Positions 26,268 to 37,551 of a stretch of DNA of 64,000 nt are shown in pieces. Below the pieces are notes generated by a model that saw only the letters and a list, made by a program, of their open reading frames with translations, was not told the origin of the DNA and searched no databases. The first letter of the stretch is position 1. The number at the start of each line of letters is the position of its first letter. The translations under genes and the position numbers were made by a program. Source of the DNA: Pseudomonadota bacterium. Its GTDB lineage: Bacteria > Pseudomonadota > Alphaproteobacteria > Rhizobiales > Beijerinckiaceae. Location of the stretch: assembly GCA_021781815.1 (NCBI GenBank), contig JAJXWB010000003.1, forward strand, positions 1 to 64,000. Reading direction: 5' to 3'.

Positions 26268-28781
26268 ATGGACAACGGGACCTATGCCGGCATGCGCTCA
26301 AACCTCCTGAGATCGACGGATTATCGCGGATCCCCGCGCGAAGAGGCGGTCGCCGCCATCCAGACGCTGCGCAAGGAGATCGAGGCGAAGCTCGTTTACA
26401 ATGTCGGCAAGCAGCCGGCGGTCGCGCTCAATCACGACTGGCTCACGGCCGCGATTCTGACCGTCCGCGACCGGATCATCGACCGCTGGATGGCGTCGAT
26501 CCGCGAGGCGAAGAGGTCTGGCCGCAAACGGGTCTATTATCTCTCGCTCGAATTCCTGATCGGCCGTCTGTTTGAGGATGCGCTGGGCAACCTCGGCCTA
26601 AAAGAGCAGATGCGCGAAGCGCTGGCGCTCGTCGGACTCGATCTCGACAGCATCGCGCAACTCGAACCGGACGCCGCGCTCGGCAACGGCGGCCTTGGAC
26701 GACTCGCCGCCTGCTTCATGGAGAGCATGGCGACCCTCGGCGTGTCCGGCCTCGGCTACGGCATCCGCTACGACCACGGCCTGTTCAAGCAACGCATCGT
26801 CGACGGCGCGCAGGTGGAAACGCCCGAAGACTGGCTGTCCTTTCGCAATCCCTGGGAATTCCAGCGGCGCGAGATTTTCCATGAGATCGGCTTCGGCGGC
26901 GAAGTGGCCGTCGAAGCCGGATGGGACGGCGCCGAACGCCACACATGGAAACCAGCCGAACGCGTGCTGGCGGTCGCCTATGACACGCCCGTCGTCGGCT
27001 GGCGCGGCGACACCGTCAATACGCTGCGGTTGTGGAGCGCGAAGGCGATCGATCCATTGCGACTCGACGCCTTCAACGCCGGAGATCATATCGGCGCAAT
27101 CTACGAGCGCAGTCGCGCCGAGAGCATTTCGCGGATTCTCTATCCGTCCGATTCGAACCCGGCCGGGCATGAATTGCGGCTGCGACAGGAATTCTTCTTC
27201 GCCTCTGCCTCGCTCCAGGATCTCATCCGTCGCCACATCCAGCGTTTCGGCGACGTCCGAAACCTCCATGAAAAAGCAGCCATCCAGTTGAACGATACGC
27301 ATCCTGCAATCGCCGTCGCCGAGCTGATGCGCCTGCTGGTCGACGTACACGGACTCGCGTGGGACGACGCCTGGAACATTACGCGCGAAGCGACGTCCTA
27401 CACCAATCATACGCTGCTTCCAGAGGCGCTCGAAAGCTGGCCTGTCGATCTGATGCAACGGCTGCTGCCGCGCCACCTGCAAATCATATACGCCATAAAC
27501 ATGCGCTTTCTCGGCGAAACACGGGCCCAAGGCGCGAGCGACGACACGCTGAAGTCTGTCTCGTTGATCGACGAGGAGAACGGCAAGCGCGTGCGCATGG
27601 GCCATCTCGCGTTTGTCGGATCGCACAAGATCAACGGCGTCTCGGCTCTCCACACCGATCTGATGAAGGAGACGGTGTTCAGCGATCTGAACCGCGTGCT
27701 GCCGAACCGTATCCTAAACAAGACGAACGGCATCACGCCGCGTCGCTGGCTGATCAACGCAAATCCCGGGCTGACCGAACTCCTGCGTGAAACGGTCGGG
27801 GCCGGAGTCGTCGACGATATCGAACGCATCAGCGATTTCGCGCGCTATGCGGACGACAGCGCGGCGCAGGATCGCTTCGCGGCGATAAAGCGGACGAACA
27901 AGGAGGCGCTCGCCGAATACATCAACGAGCAGACCGGCGTGCGCATCGATCCGGCCGCCGCGTTCGACGTGCATGTCAAGCGCATCCACGAGTACAAGCG
28001 CCAGTTGCTCAATGTGCTTGAGACGATCGCGCTCTACGATGCGATCCGGGTCAATCCCGACCGCGACTGGGTTCCCCGCGTGAAACTTTTCGCCGGCAAG
28101 GCGGCCGCAAGCTATGTGCAGGCGAAATCGATCATCCATCTGATCAACGACGTGGCGCGACAGGTGAACTCCGACCCGATCGTGAACAATCGGCTAAAAG
28201 TCGTCTTCATGCCGAATTTCAACGTCAGCCTTGCCGAAAGAATCGTCCCGGCAGCCGATATATCCGAGCAGATTTCGACGGCCGGCATGGAAGCGTCCGG
28301 CACGGGCAACATGAAGTTCGCGCTCAATGGCGCGATCACCATCGGCACGCTCGATGGCGCAAACGTCGAAATACGCGAACATGTCGGCGACGAGAACATC
28401 CTGATCTTCGGCATGACCGCGCAGCAGGTCGAGGAGACGCGCCGCATCGGCCATCGGCCGGCGGATGTCATCGCATCGCAGCCCGCCCTGCGCCGCGCCC
28501 TTGAGGCTGTGGCGGCGGGTGAGTTCTCGCCCGAGGATCGCTCGCGCTACGCTGGCCTGTGCGACTCAATCTGGAACAGTGACTTTTTCCTGGTGACGGC
28601 GGACTTCGCCTCCTACTGGGACGCGCAACGCCGCATGGACGAGATCTGGCGGGACCGCACGCTCTGGCGGCGGATGTGCATGCTGAATACGGCGCGCATG
28701 GGCTGGTTCTCCTCCGACCGCACGATCCGCGAATACGCCGACGAAATCTGGAAGGCGCCGCATACCCGCAATCATGGCTGA
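26268..28781 (+). CDS. glgP: Glycogen/starch/alpha-glucan phosphorylase
   Basis: An 837-residue GT35 phosphorylase that releases glucose 1-phosphate from glycogen chain ends. Landmarks are EPDAALGNGGLGRLAACF near residue 130, KTNGITPRRWL near 485, FDVHVKRIHEYKRQLLN near 565, and the pyridoxal-phosphate site EASGTGNMKFALNG with Lys near 683. The start is ATG 26268. The 237-base region upstream is shared with divergently transcribed glgA and includes an AT-rich patch (about 26096-26135) likely to hold promoters. The stop overlaps glgX by 8 bases, so degradation genes are co-expressed. Confidence 0.93.
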   Translation: MDNGTYAGMRSNLLRSTDYRGSPREEAVAAIQTLRKEIEAKLVYNVGKQPAVALNHDWLTAAILTVRDRIIDRWMASIREAKRSGRKRVYYLSLEFLIGRLFEDALGNLGLKEQMREALALVGLDLDSIAQLEPDAALGNGGLGRLAACFMESMATLGVSGLGYGIRYDHGLFKQRIVDGAQVETPEDWLSFRNPWEFQRREIFHEIGFGGEVAVEAGWDGAERHTWKPAERVLAVAYDTPVVGWRGDTVNTLRLWSAKAIDPLRLDAFNAGDHIGAIYERSRAESISRILYPSDSNPAGHELRLRQEFFFASASLQDLIRRHIQRFGDVRNLHEKAAIQLNDTHPAIAVAELMRLLVDVHGLAWDDAWNITREATSYTNHTLLPEALESWPVDLMQRLLPRHLQIIYAINMRFLGETRAQGASDDTLKSVSLIDEENGKRVRMGHLAFVGSHKINGVSALHTDLMKETVFSDLNRVLPNRILNKTNGITPRRWLINANPGLTELLRETVGAGVVDDIERISDFARYADDSAAQDRFAAIKRTNKEALAEYINEQTGVRIDPAAAFDVHVKRIHEYKRQLLNVLETIALYDAIRVNPDRDWVPRVKLFAGKAAASYVQAKSIIHLINDVARQVNSDPIVNNRLKVVFMPNFNVSLAERIVPAADISEQISTAGMEASGTGNMKFALNGAITIGTLDGANVEIREHVGDENILIFGMTAQQVEETRRIGHRPADVIASQPALRRALEAVAAGEFSPEDRSRYAGLCDSIWNSDFFLVTADFASYWDAQRRMDEIWRDRTLWRRMCMLNTARMGWFSSDRTIREYADEIWKAPHTRNHG

Positions 28782-30819
28782 CCGCGCCGCCGAGCGTTGC
28801 GCTGCCCCCCTGTCGCCGGGCGCGGCCATCCGCGAGGACGGCGCAACCTTCGCGGTCCTTTCGCGCAACGCCGAAAGCATTCATATCTGCCTGTTCGACG
28901 AGCGCGATCGGGAAACCGATCGCTTTCGATTGCCCCAGCGCGAGGGAGACCTTCATTTCGGCTTCGTGCCTGCAATAGGCGCGCGACAACGATACGGCCT
29001 GCGCGCGGACGGGCCCTGGGCGCCGGAGGCCGGCCACAGGTTCGACCCGGCGAAGCTGCTGGTCGATCCCTATGCGACGCGGCTCGACCGCGCGTTCGCC
29101 TACGATCCCCTTCTCGCAGCGCCGCGCGACAGCGCCCACGACACCTCATCGCTCGTGCCCAAGGCGATGATCGAGGCGGCGGGCTCCGATGCGCCTTCAT
29201 GCGTCCCCGGCGCGCCGCGCCTGATTTACGAGGTATGCGTCAAGGCGCACAGCCAGCTCGACGACGAAGCGCCGCTGGCGCTGCGCGGCACGCTCGGCGC
29301 GCTCGCCTCGCCGCATGTGATCGAGCGATTCGTCAGGCTTGGCGTGTCGCATGTGGAACTGATGCCGGTCGCCGCCTGGATCGACGAACGCCATCTGCCG
29401 CCCCTCGGGCTCTCCAATGCCTGGGGCTACAACCCGGTCGCGTTCATGGCGCTCGACCCGCGCCTCGCGCCAGACGGCTTCGCCGATTTACGGCGGCTCG
29501 TCGAAGCGATGGGGGCAGCCGGCGTCGGCGTCATCCTCGACGTCGTCTTCAATCACAGCGGCGAAAGCGACGAGTTTGGGCCGACACTCAGCCTGCGCGG
29601 TCTCGACAACGCGCTCTATTACCGCCATGCGCCGGATGGGCGACTGATCAACGACGCCGGCTGCGGCAATATTCTGGCCTACGACGAACCGGTCGTCATA
29701 CGTCTCGTGCTCGATGCGCTGCGGCGTTTCGCCAAAGTCGGGATTTCCGGCTTCCGCTTCGACCTCGCGACGACGCTCGGCCGCAGGGCCGATGGATTTT
29801 CCGCTGATGCGCCTTTGCTGGCGGCCATCGCCGGCGACCCGGCGCTGCGCGACCTCACGCTGATCGCCGAGCCGTGGGACGTCGGACCGCACGGCTATCA
29901 ACTCGGACGTTTCCGGCCGCCCTGGCTCGAATGGAACGACAAATACCGAGACGATGTCAGGCGTTTCTGGCGCGGCGACCGCCATGCCGCCGGCCCATTT
30001 GCGACGCGCATCTCCGGCTCGTCCGACCTCTTCCAGTCGCCCGAACGCTCGCCGTCGGCAAGCGTCAATTTCCTCGCGGCGCATGACGGGTTCTCGCTGC
30101 GCGACCTTGTCTCCTACTCCGTCAAACGAAACTCGGACAACGGCGAAGATAACCGTGACGGAAATCCATACGAAATCGCATGGAATTGCGGGCAGGAGGG
30201 CGAAACGGCCGAACCGGCGCGCATGGCTCGGCGCGCTTGCGATGTCCGCGCCATGCTCGCCACGCTGTTTCTGTCGCGCGGAACGCCGATGCTCACCGCT
30301 GGCGACGAATTCGGCCGGACGCAGCACGGCAACAACAACGCCTACGCGCAGGACAACGAGACGACATGGCTCGACTGGGCCGCCCGCGACGCCTCGCTCG
30401 CGGAATTCGTCGCGTCTCTGCAACGTCTGCGCGCCGCGCTTTCGGCGTTGCGCGAGGACAGGTTTCTAACGGGCGCGCCAGTTGCGGCCATGGCCCATGC
30501 GGACGCTGTATGGACGCGCGCCGACGGATGCGCGTTCGAAGACAGCGACTGGCCGGATGCCGATTTCATCGGCCTCACTCTTGCGCCGACCTGCCAAGCC
30601 GGCGAGCGGACGCATCTGCTGTTCAATCGCGGTTTCGAGGATGTTCGCGCAAAGCTGCCCGCGACTGCGGGCGCCTGGCGCCTCGCGCTCGACAGCGCGC
30701 AGGCAGGCGCTGATCAACAAGGATTGTTCGACGGCGAGGCGATCGCGACCGCCCGCTCGGTGCTTGCCTTTGTCGAAACCGACGTCGTGCGGATGCAGTC
30801 GCCCGGTCCCGCTGGCTAG
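28774..30819 (+). CDS. glgX: Glycogen debranching enzyme
   Basis: A 681-residue GH13 debranching enzyme that hydrolyses alpha-1,6 branches left by phosphorylase. An N-terminal CBM48-like domain (ATFAVLSRNAESIHICLFD) precedes the catalytic barrel. Catalytic motifs are GFRFDLATTLGR (Asp near 330), LIAEPWDVG (Glu near 366) and AAHDGFSLRDLVSY (near 437); the GYQLGRFRPPWLEWNDKYRD stretch is typical of GlgX. It begins inside the last codons of glgP (ATGGCTGA, 28774-28781). Its stop codon and that of the convergent dctA-like gene share the palindrome CTAG at 30816-30819. Confidence 0.93.
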   Translation: MADRAAERCAAPLSPGAAIREDGATFAVLSRNAESIHICLFDERDRETDRFRLPQREGDLHFGFVPAIGARQRYGLRADGPWAPEAGHRFDPAKLLVDPYATRLDRAFAYDPLLAAPRDSAHDTSSLVPKAMIEAAGSDAPSCVPGAPRLIYEVCVKAHSQLDDEAPLALRGTLGALASPHVIERFVRLGVSHVELMPVAAWIDERHLPPLGLSNAWGYNPVAFMALDPRLAPDGFADLRRLVEAMGAAGVGVILDVVFNHSGESDEFGPTLSLRGLDNALYYRHAPDGRLINDAGCGNILAYDEPVVIRLVLDALRRFAKVGISGFRFDLATTLGRRADGFSADAPLLAAIAGDPALRDLTLIAEPWDVGPHGYQLGRFRPPWLEWNDKYRDDVRRFWRGDRHAAGPFATRISGSSDLFQSPERSPSASVNFLAAHDGFSLRDLVSYSVKRNSDNGEDNRDGNPYEIAWNCGQEGETAEPARMARRACDVRAMLATLFLSRGTPMLTAGDEFGRTQHGNNNAYAQDNETTWLDWAARDASLAEFVASLQRLRAALSALREDRFLTGAPVAAMAHADAVWTRADGCAFEDSDWPDADFIGLTLAPTCQAGERTHLLFNRGFEDVRAKLPATAGAWRLALDSAQAGADQQGLFDGEAIATARSVLAFVETDVVRMQSPGPAG

Positions 30820-32099
30820 GCGCCGAGCGCCTGCTTCAACTGCCGTTCGTCCAGCGCGTTCTCCCATTTGGCGACGACGACAGTGGCGACTGCGTTGCCG
30901 ATCAGATTGACAGGGGTCAGTCCTTCAGACATCAGCCTATGGACGCCGAGCAAAAGCGCAACGCTCTCGACGGGGATAGAACCGGCGGAGGCGACGGTGG
31001 CGGCGAGCACGACGAAAGCCGCGCCGGCGACGCCCGCCGCACCCTTGGATGTCAGGAGCAGGACGAGCAACAGCGCGATCTGCCGGCCGAGGTCAAGCGG
31101 GGTGTTCGTCGCCTGGGCGAGGAATACTGCGGCTGTCGCAAGGTAAAGACACGTGCCGTCAAGATTGAAGGAATAGCCGGTCGGAATGACAAGACCGACG
31201 ACGCCCTCATCGCAGCCTGCCTGCTCCATTTTCGCGATCATCCGCGGCAGGACCGACTCGGAAGAGGTTGTCGCCAGAACGATCAGCAGTTCCTCGCGCA
31301 TATAGCCGATCAATTTCAGCAGACTGAAGCCCGCCATCCGCGCGATTGGGCCAAGCACGAGGAAAATGAAGACAAGGCATGTGGCGTAGAATCCGATCAG
31401 CAGCTTGCCGAGCGAGACGAGCGAGCCCGCGCCGAACCTGCCGACGGCGAAGGCGATGGCGCCGAGCGCCCCAAGCGGCGCCGCCCACATGATGAAGCCG
31501 ACAATTCTGAACAACATCTGCGCGGCCTGATCGACCAGCGCCGTCACGCCAGCGGCGCGCTCGCCAAGTTGCGCCAGCGCGAAGCCGCACAAAACAGCGA
31601 CGAACAGCACCTGCAACACATTGCCGTCGGTGAACGCGCCAAGAAACGAGTTCGGAATGATCTGCGTCAGGAATGAGGTCAGATCCTGCCCGCGCCCCTG
31701 CGCGATGTAGCCTTTGACCAACGAAACGTCGACGTGTGCGGGATCGATGTTCATGCCGACGCCGGGCTTCCAGAGATTGACCCCCATAAGCCCGATCGCG
31801 AGCGCAATGGTCGTGACGACCTCGAAGTAGACGAGCGCCTTCAGCGCGACGCGGCCAACCCGCGCCATGTCGGCCATGCGCGCGACGCCGTGAACCACCG
31901 TGCAGAAGACGATCGGCGCAATCATCATGCGGATCGCCTTGATGAAAGCGTCGCCGAGCGGCTGCAGCCTCGCGCCGAAGTCCGGCCAGACGTGGCCGAT
32001 GACGACGCCGGCCGCCATTGCGATCAGCACCTGCGCCCAGAGAGCGGAGAGGGCGCCGAGAATGCGACGGCTGAGGCAGGGGGCAGAGGCGCTGCGCAC
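30816..32099 (-). CDS. dctA: C4-dicarboxylate/H+ or Na+ symporter, DctA type
   Basis: About 427 residues, a DAACS-family secondary carrier for succinate, fumarate and malate in the inner membrane. Diagnostic segments are MMIAPIVFCTVVHG, REELLIVLATTSSESVLPRM (Ser-rich re-entrant loop), VIPTGYSFNLDGT and LLLTSKGAAGVAGAAFVVLAAT. The start is uncertain: GTG 32099 gives an N-terminus in register with known DctA; GTG 32186 would add 29 Arg-rich residues without homology. It follows ligB on the same strand by roughly 150 bases, so it may be expressed with the protocatechuate genes. Confidence 0.9.
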   Translation of the reverse strand: MRSASAPCLSRRILGALSALWAQVLIAMAAGVVIGHVWPDFGARLQPLGDAFIKAIRMMIAPIVFCTVVHGVARMADMARVGRVALKALVYFEVVTTIALAIGLMGVNLWKPGVGMNIDPAHVDVSLVKGYIAQGRGQDLTSFLTQIIPNSFLGAFTDGNVLQVLFVAVLCGFALAQLGERAAGVTALVDQAAQMLFRIVGFIMWAAPLGALGAIAFAVGRFGAGSLVSLGKLLIGFYATCLVFIFLVLGPIARMAGFSLLKLIGYMREELLIVLATTSSESVLPRMIAKMEQAGCDEGVVGLVIPTGYSFNLDGTCLYLATAAVFLAQATNTPLDLGRQIALLLVLLLTSKGAAGVAGAAFVVLAATVASAGSIPVESVALLLGVHRLMSEGLTPVNLIGNAVATVVVAKWENALDERQLKQALGA

Positions 32100-32254
32100 T
32101 ATGCTCGCCCGGCGCGTTCGATCATGGCGTCCTGCGTAGCATAAGGCGATGCGAAGAATCGCGGACCGGCAGCTTGAACCGGGCACAAGAGACCGACGGG
32201 TCCATGCTGCGGCAGACGATCATATCCTTCTTCGCTCCCCCCTGCCCCGTTCAG

Positions 32255-33572
<1,318 letters not shown>

Positions 33573-33574
33573 GG

Positions 33575-34513
33575 TCACGTCCTTCCTTCTTCGGGCCAAT
33601 AAAGGCGCATCGGATTGTCGACGAGCAGTTTGCGCTGTAGTTCGGCGTTGACGGCGATATGCGGGATGAAATCGACCAGAAGGCCGTCGTCAGGCATGTG
33701 ACTCTTGAGATTGGGATGCGGCCAGTCGGTGCCCCAGAGCACGCGATCGGGAAATTCTTCTACCACCTTGCGCGCGAAGGGAACGACGTCGCGATAAGCG
33801 CTCTGTTCGCCGTTCAGCGCCGGGGGCCCCGCCACCGATAGGCGCTCGGGACAGGACACCTTGCTCCAGACGTTCGGGTGCTCGCGCATGAATCGCAGGA
33901 ACAGCTCGAATTCGGAGCCATCGATCGGCTTCGATACGTCAGGGCGGCCCATGTGGTCCACCACGACCGTCGTCGGCAGCGCTGTGAAGAAATCCCACAG
34001 CTCCGGAAGATCGACCGCCTCGAAATAGATGACTACGTGCCAGCCCAGCCTGGAGATATGGCCGGCGATGTCCATCAACTCGTCCTTCGGCGTGAAGTCG
34101 ACGAGGCGCTTGACGAAATTGAAGCGCACGCCGCGCACGCCCGCTTGATGCAACGCATCGAGTTCGGCGTCCGTGACATTGCGGCGCACGGTGGCGACGC
34201 CCCGCGCACGACCGCCGCTCGCGCGGCATGCGTCCGCCATGGCGCTGTTATCGGCGCCGTGGCATGTCGCCTGCACGATCACGTTGCGCGCAAACCCGAG
34301 ATGATCGCGCAGCGCGAAGAGCTGGGCCTTGCCAGCGTCACAGGGCGTGTACTTGCGCTCGGGCGCGAAGGGGAATTCGGCTCCGGGGCCAAAGACGTGG
34401 CAATGCGCATCCACCGCGCCGGCAGGCAGAACGAAGCGCGGCTTCGACGGACCATCGTACCAGTCGAGCCAGCCTTTCGTCTTCTCGAATGCCCCGGTGA
34501 CAGGCTTCGACAT
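33575..34513 (-). CDS. ligI: 2-pyrone-4,6-dicarboxylate hydrolase
   Basis: A 312-residue amidohydrolase-superfamily lactonase that opens 2-pyrone-4,6-dicarboxylate to 4-oxalomesaconate. The metal-site motif DAHCHVFGPG (Asp35, His37, His39) and the C-terminal LWGTDWPHPN are characteristic of LigI. VRGVRFNFVKRLVD and VVVDHMGRPD also fit. ATG 34513 starts the conserved region. It lies between ligJ (113 bases upstream) and ligA (two bases downstream) in a probable four-gene operon. Confidence 0.9.
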   Translation of the reverse strand: MSKPVTGAFEKTKGWLDWYDGPSKPRFVLPAGAVDAHCHVFGPGAEFPFAPERKYTPCDAGKAQLFALRDHLGFARNVIVQATCHGADNSAMADACRASGGRARGVATVRRNVTDAELDALHQAGVRGVRFNFVKRLVDFTPKDELMDIAGHISRLGWHVVIYFEAVDLPELWDFFTALPTTVVVDHMGRPDVSKPIDGSEFELFLRFMREHPNVWSKVSCPERLSVAGPPALNGEQSAYRDVVPFARKVVEEFPDRVLWGTDWPHPNLKSHMPDDGLLVDFIPHIAVNAELQRKLLVDNPMRLYWPEEGRT

Positions 34514-34626
34514 CCGCGTTTCCCCTCGATCGATCATTATGCGTCAGACGCAGTCATTGCGACGAAATCCAGCGGAGCAACCCGTCCACGAAACGCCGGG
34601 AATAGATTGCTTCGCTCGCTACGACG

Positions 34627-35655
34627 CTAGCGCCCCCTGGCTTTCAACGCGGCATCCATACGCGGATAGACCTTTCGCGCATTGCCCTCGTAGACCTTGT
34701 GGCGCTCGTCGGCCGTCAGGTTCCCGGTCGCCTCGATATAGCGCTTCGTGTCATCGTAATTGTGCCCGGTTTCTGGATCGACCCCGCGCACTGCGCCGAT
34801 CATTTCGCTGGCGAACAGGATGTTGTCGACGGGGATGACCCGCGTCAGCAGATCGATGCCTGCCTGATGATAGACGCAGGTGTCGAAGTAGATGTTCCTG
34901 AGTATGTGCTCGCGCAGCAGGGGTTTCTTCAGTTCCTGCGCCAGCCCGCGATAGCGGCCCCAGTGATAGGGCGCTGCGCCGCCGCCATGCGGTATGACGA
35001 AACGCAGAGTCGGAAAATCCTTGAACAGGTCGCCCTGGATCAATTGCATGACGGCCGTCGTATCGGCATTGATGTAATGCGCGCCAGTCGTATGAAAGCA
35101 GGCGTTGCAGCTCGTAGATACGTGGATCATCGCGGGGATGTCGTATTCGACCATCTTCTCGTAGATCGGATACCAGTGGCGGTCGGTCAGCGGCGGGCTC
35201 TTCCAGTGGCCGCCGGAGGGATCCGGATTGAGGTTGATCCCGACGAAGCCATAGTCCTTCACGCATTTCTCGAGTTCAGGAATGCAGGTCGCAGGGTCCA
35301 CGCCGGGGCTCTGCGGCAGCATGGCCGCCCCGATGAAATGATCGGGAAACAGCCTGGAGACGCGCCAGCAGAGTTCATTGCAAATCGACGCCCAGGTCGA
35401 GGAAATCGCGAAGTCGCCGATATGATGCGCCATGAAGCTGGCGCGCGGGCTGAAGATCGTGAGGTCGCTGCCGCGTTCGCGCATGAACTTGAGCTGGTTC
35501 TTCTCGATCGACTCGCGCAGTTCGTCATCGCTGATCTTCAGCTCGGACGCCTTCGGCATGACGGAGGCGTCATTAATCCCGGCGATCTGCCGGTTACGCC
35601 AGTCCTCCAGCGCCTTCGGCGCTGTGGTGTAATGGCCATGGCAGTCGATGATCAT
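34627..35655 (-). CDS. ligJ: 4-oxalomesaconate hydratase
   Basis: A 342-residue amidohydrolase-superfamily hydratase that converts 4-oxalomesaconate to 4-carboxy-4-hydroxy-2-oxoadipate. Metal-binding residues appear in MIIDCHGHYT (Asp4, His6, His8), MIHVSTSC and FVIPHGGGAAPYHWGR; GYVGINLNPDPSGGHW-like sequence is present as GFVGINLNPDPSGGHW. ATG 35655 starts exactly at the conserved N-terminus. It is the first gene of ligJ-ligI-ligA-ligB, so a promoter is expected in 35656-35870, but I cannot pick out its boxes. ligC and ligK are not in the window. Confidence 0.9.
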   Translation of the reverse strand: MIIDCHGHYTTAPKALEDWRNRQIAGINDASVMPKASELKISDDELRESIEKNQLKFMRERGSDLTIFSPRASFMAHHIGDFAISSTWASICNELCWRVSRLFPDHFIGAAMLPQSPGVDPATCIPELEKCVKDYGFVGINLNPDPSGGHWKSPPLTDRHWYPIYEKMVEYDIPAMIHVSTSCNACFHTTGAHYINADTTAVMQLIQGDLFKDFPTLRFVIPHGGGAAPYHWGRYRGLAQELKKPLLREHILRNIYFDTCVYHQAGIDLLTRVIPVDNILFASEMIGAVRGVDPETGHNYDDTKRYIEATGNLTADERHKVYEGNARKVYPRMDAALKARGR

Positions 35656-35870
35656 TTCAGCCTTCCTCTCTGCGACAATCCGCCGACAGACGCGACGCCG
35701 CGATGCGCGCGCCGCGCCACCGCCAGGAAAATGCACCACATCGCCGCAGAAAAGTTTCCAATCTTTTGGACCGCTGTTTCATTTTCGCTATTGGCGGCCC
35801 GAGGCCGTCGCCCACCGGCAGGGAGCGAAATTGGACGGCGTTTCCAGTGGTTATTCAAACCCGGCGCCGT

Positions 35871-36446
35871 TCAGCGTCCCCAGCCCGGATCCATCTGACC
35901 GGCTGAGACGGAGACCCCTACCGAAAGCTTGTCCGTAATCGAATAATCGAAGCCGGCGCCCACCGTCCGCGCCCGAGCGGTCGGGGCGAAGGGGGAGGAA
36001 ACGCCGGGCGGCGCGCCGACAGCATTGAACGAGCCGGCGCCAAAGGCAGGTCGAACGTCTGCAAAGCTTGAGGTTAGGTACGGTTTGAACCGACCAAGAT
36101 CGTAACCGAGTTTGATCGATGTCCGTGTCGCGTCGAAACCGGCCCCGAAACCGAACGACGGATCAGAGGCGGCAAATCCCGAGCGCGTTTCGACGCCGAC
36201 CAGAAAATCGCCGCCAACGCGGAAGTCGTAGCCGGGATTGAGCCCAGACGATCCGAGCGAGGCCGCGCCGAACGACGTGACAGGCGCCGCGGGCGCCGCG
36301 CTCGGCGCCACGCCTGCGGCAAATATCGGCAATCCAGCGCCGCCAACGACCTCCCACGCGCGTGCGGTTGGCGAGCAGGCGGCGACCGCCACGCAAGCCG
36401 CCGACGCCAGAACGAGGCCTTTCCGGGAAACGAGCATAAGGGTCAT
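35871..36446 (-). CDS. Exported outer-membrane beta-barrel-like protein
   Basis: A 191-residue protein with an N-terminal export signal (KGLVLASAACVAVAA). Cleavage may be by signal peptidase I after ARA, or by the lipoprotein pathway at the Cys of VAAC. The mature part alternates hydrophobic and polar residues and is rich in Gly, Phe and Asp (YDFRVGGDFLVGVETRSGF, TSIKLGYDLGRFKPYL, VGAGFDYSITDKLSVGVSV), typical of small outer-membrane barrels of the OmpA/OmpW size. AGGG precedes ATG 36446. The last residue is not the Phe usual for porins. Function unknown; it sits between the lig operon and an SDR gene. Confidence 0.6.
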   Translation of the reverse strand: MTLMLVSRKGLVLASAACVAVAACSPTARAWEVVGGAGLPIFAAGVAPSAAPAAPVTSFGAASLGSSGLNPGYDFRVGGDFLVGVETRSGFAASDPSFGFGAGFDATRTSIKLGYDLGRFKPYLTSSFADVRPAFGAGSFNAVGAPPGVSSPFAPTARARTVGAGFDYSITDKLSVGVSVSAGQMDPGWGR

Positions 36447-36555
36447 CTTGCCCTGTATCTTGCACCAAAGCGCGCGCTTACGAAAGAGCGGCGCCTGGAC
36501 CGGGCGACCGTGGGAAAGGACGACCGGACCGCTCCAGCGGCGCCGTGCAAGCTGG

Positions 36556-37365
36556 TCACTCCTTCCAGGCTGCGCCCTCGAAGCCGGCCCGACCAAACGC
36601 GACCCCGCCGTCGACCGTCACCGTCGAGCCGACTACATAATCGCCGGCGCGCGAGGCGAGAAATATGGCCGCGCCCGCCATGTCCTCCGGCGCGCCGATG
36701 CGGCCGGCGGGCACGCGCCTTGCTACCTGCCCGGCATTGTCGCGGGCGTCGGTGTTCATGTCGGACTGGAATGGCCCCGGCGCGATCGCCGTCGTGACGA
36801 TATTGTCCTTGATCAGCCGTGCGGCCATGCGGCGCGTCAGATGGATCAGGCCGGCCTTGCTCGCGGCATAGGGATAGGTCTCGAGCGGGTTGACGAAAAT
36901 GCCGTCGATCGAGGCGATGTTGATCACCTTGGCCGGCCGCTCCTGCGTCGCCGCAGCGCGCAACTGCGGCATGAGCGCCTTCGTTAGAAAGAACGGCGTC
37001 TTCATGTTGAGGTCGACGACCTTGTCCCAGCCCTTCTCCGGAAATTCCTCGAAATCGGCGGCCCAGGCGGCGCCGGCGTTGTTGACGAGTATGTCGAGTT
37101 TCGGCTCGCGCCGTGCAATCTCCGCCGCTAGTTTCTCCACGCCTTCGACCGTCGAAATGTCGCCGGGGATGGAAATGACCTTTCCCGGCCCCTCCTTCGT
37201 CAGTTCGGCCGCAGCGGCGTCGCAGGCCGCCGCTTTTCGCGCGGTGATGTAGATGCGCTCGGCGCCATAGGCCAGGAAGCCGCGAACGATCATGCGGCCG
37301 ATGCCGCGTGAGCCGCCCGTCACCAGCGCGACGCGGCCCTTCAGCGAAAACAGATTGTCGAACAT
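36556..37365 (-). CDS. Short-chain dehydrogenase/reductase (SDR)
   Basis: A 269-residue classical SDR. The cofactor motif is TGGSRGIG near residue 17, NNAG near 95, the catalytic Ser is in NIASIDG, and YxxxK is in YPYAASKAG. The Arg of YITARK after beta-2 suggests NADP(H). The C-terminal GSTVTVDGGVAFGRAGF is the usual end. GGGAGG lies just upstream of ATG 37365. The substrate cannot be told from sequence. The neighbouring formate and aromatic genes do not fix its role. Confidence 0.85.
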   Translation of the reverse strand: MFDNLFSLKGRVALVTGGSRGIGRMIVRGFLAYGAERIYITARKAAACDAAAAELTKEGPGKVISIPGDISTVEGVEKLAAEIARREPKLDILVNNAGAAWAADFEEFPEKGWDKVVDLNMKTPFFLTKALMPQLRAAATQERPAKVINIASIDGIFVNPLETYPYAASKAGLIHLTRRMAARLIKDNIVTTAIAPGPFQSDMNTDARDNAGQVARRVPAGRIGAPEDMAGAAIFLASRAGDYVVGSTVTVDGGVAFGRAGFEGAAWKE

Positions 37366-37551
37366 TCATCCTCCCGTTTCGGTGTTTGCGCGAGCTTTGC
37401 CCACGGCGCCATTCGTTTTCGGAACGAGAGACGAATGGAGATCGGGCATTCTGTCAACTCGACGCGAATGCGCGCGCCGCGACGACGGCCGCGCGAAAGA
37501 AAACGGCCGAGCGAATCTCGCGCGGCCGTCTATCCAGCGCCGGAACAGGCG

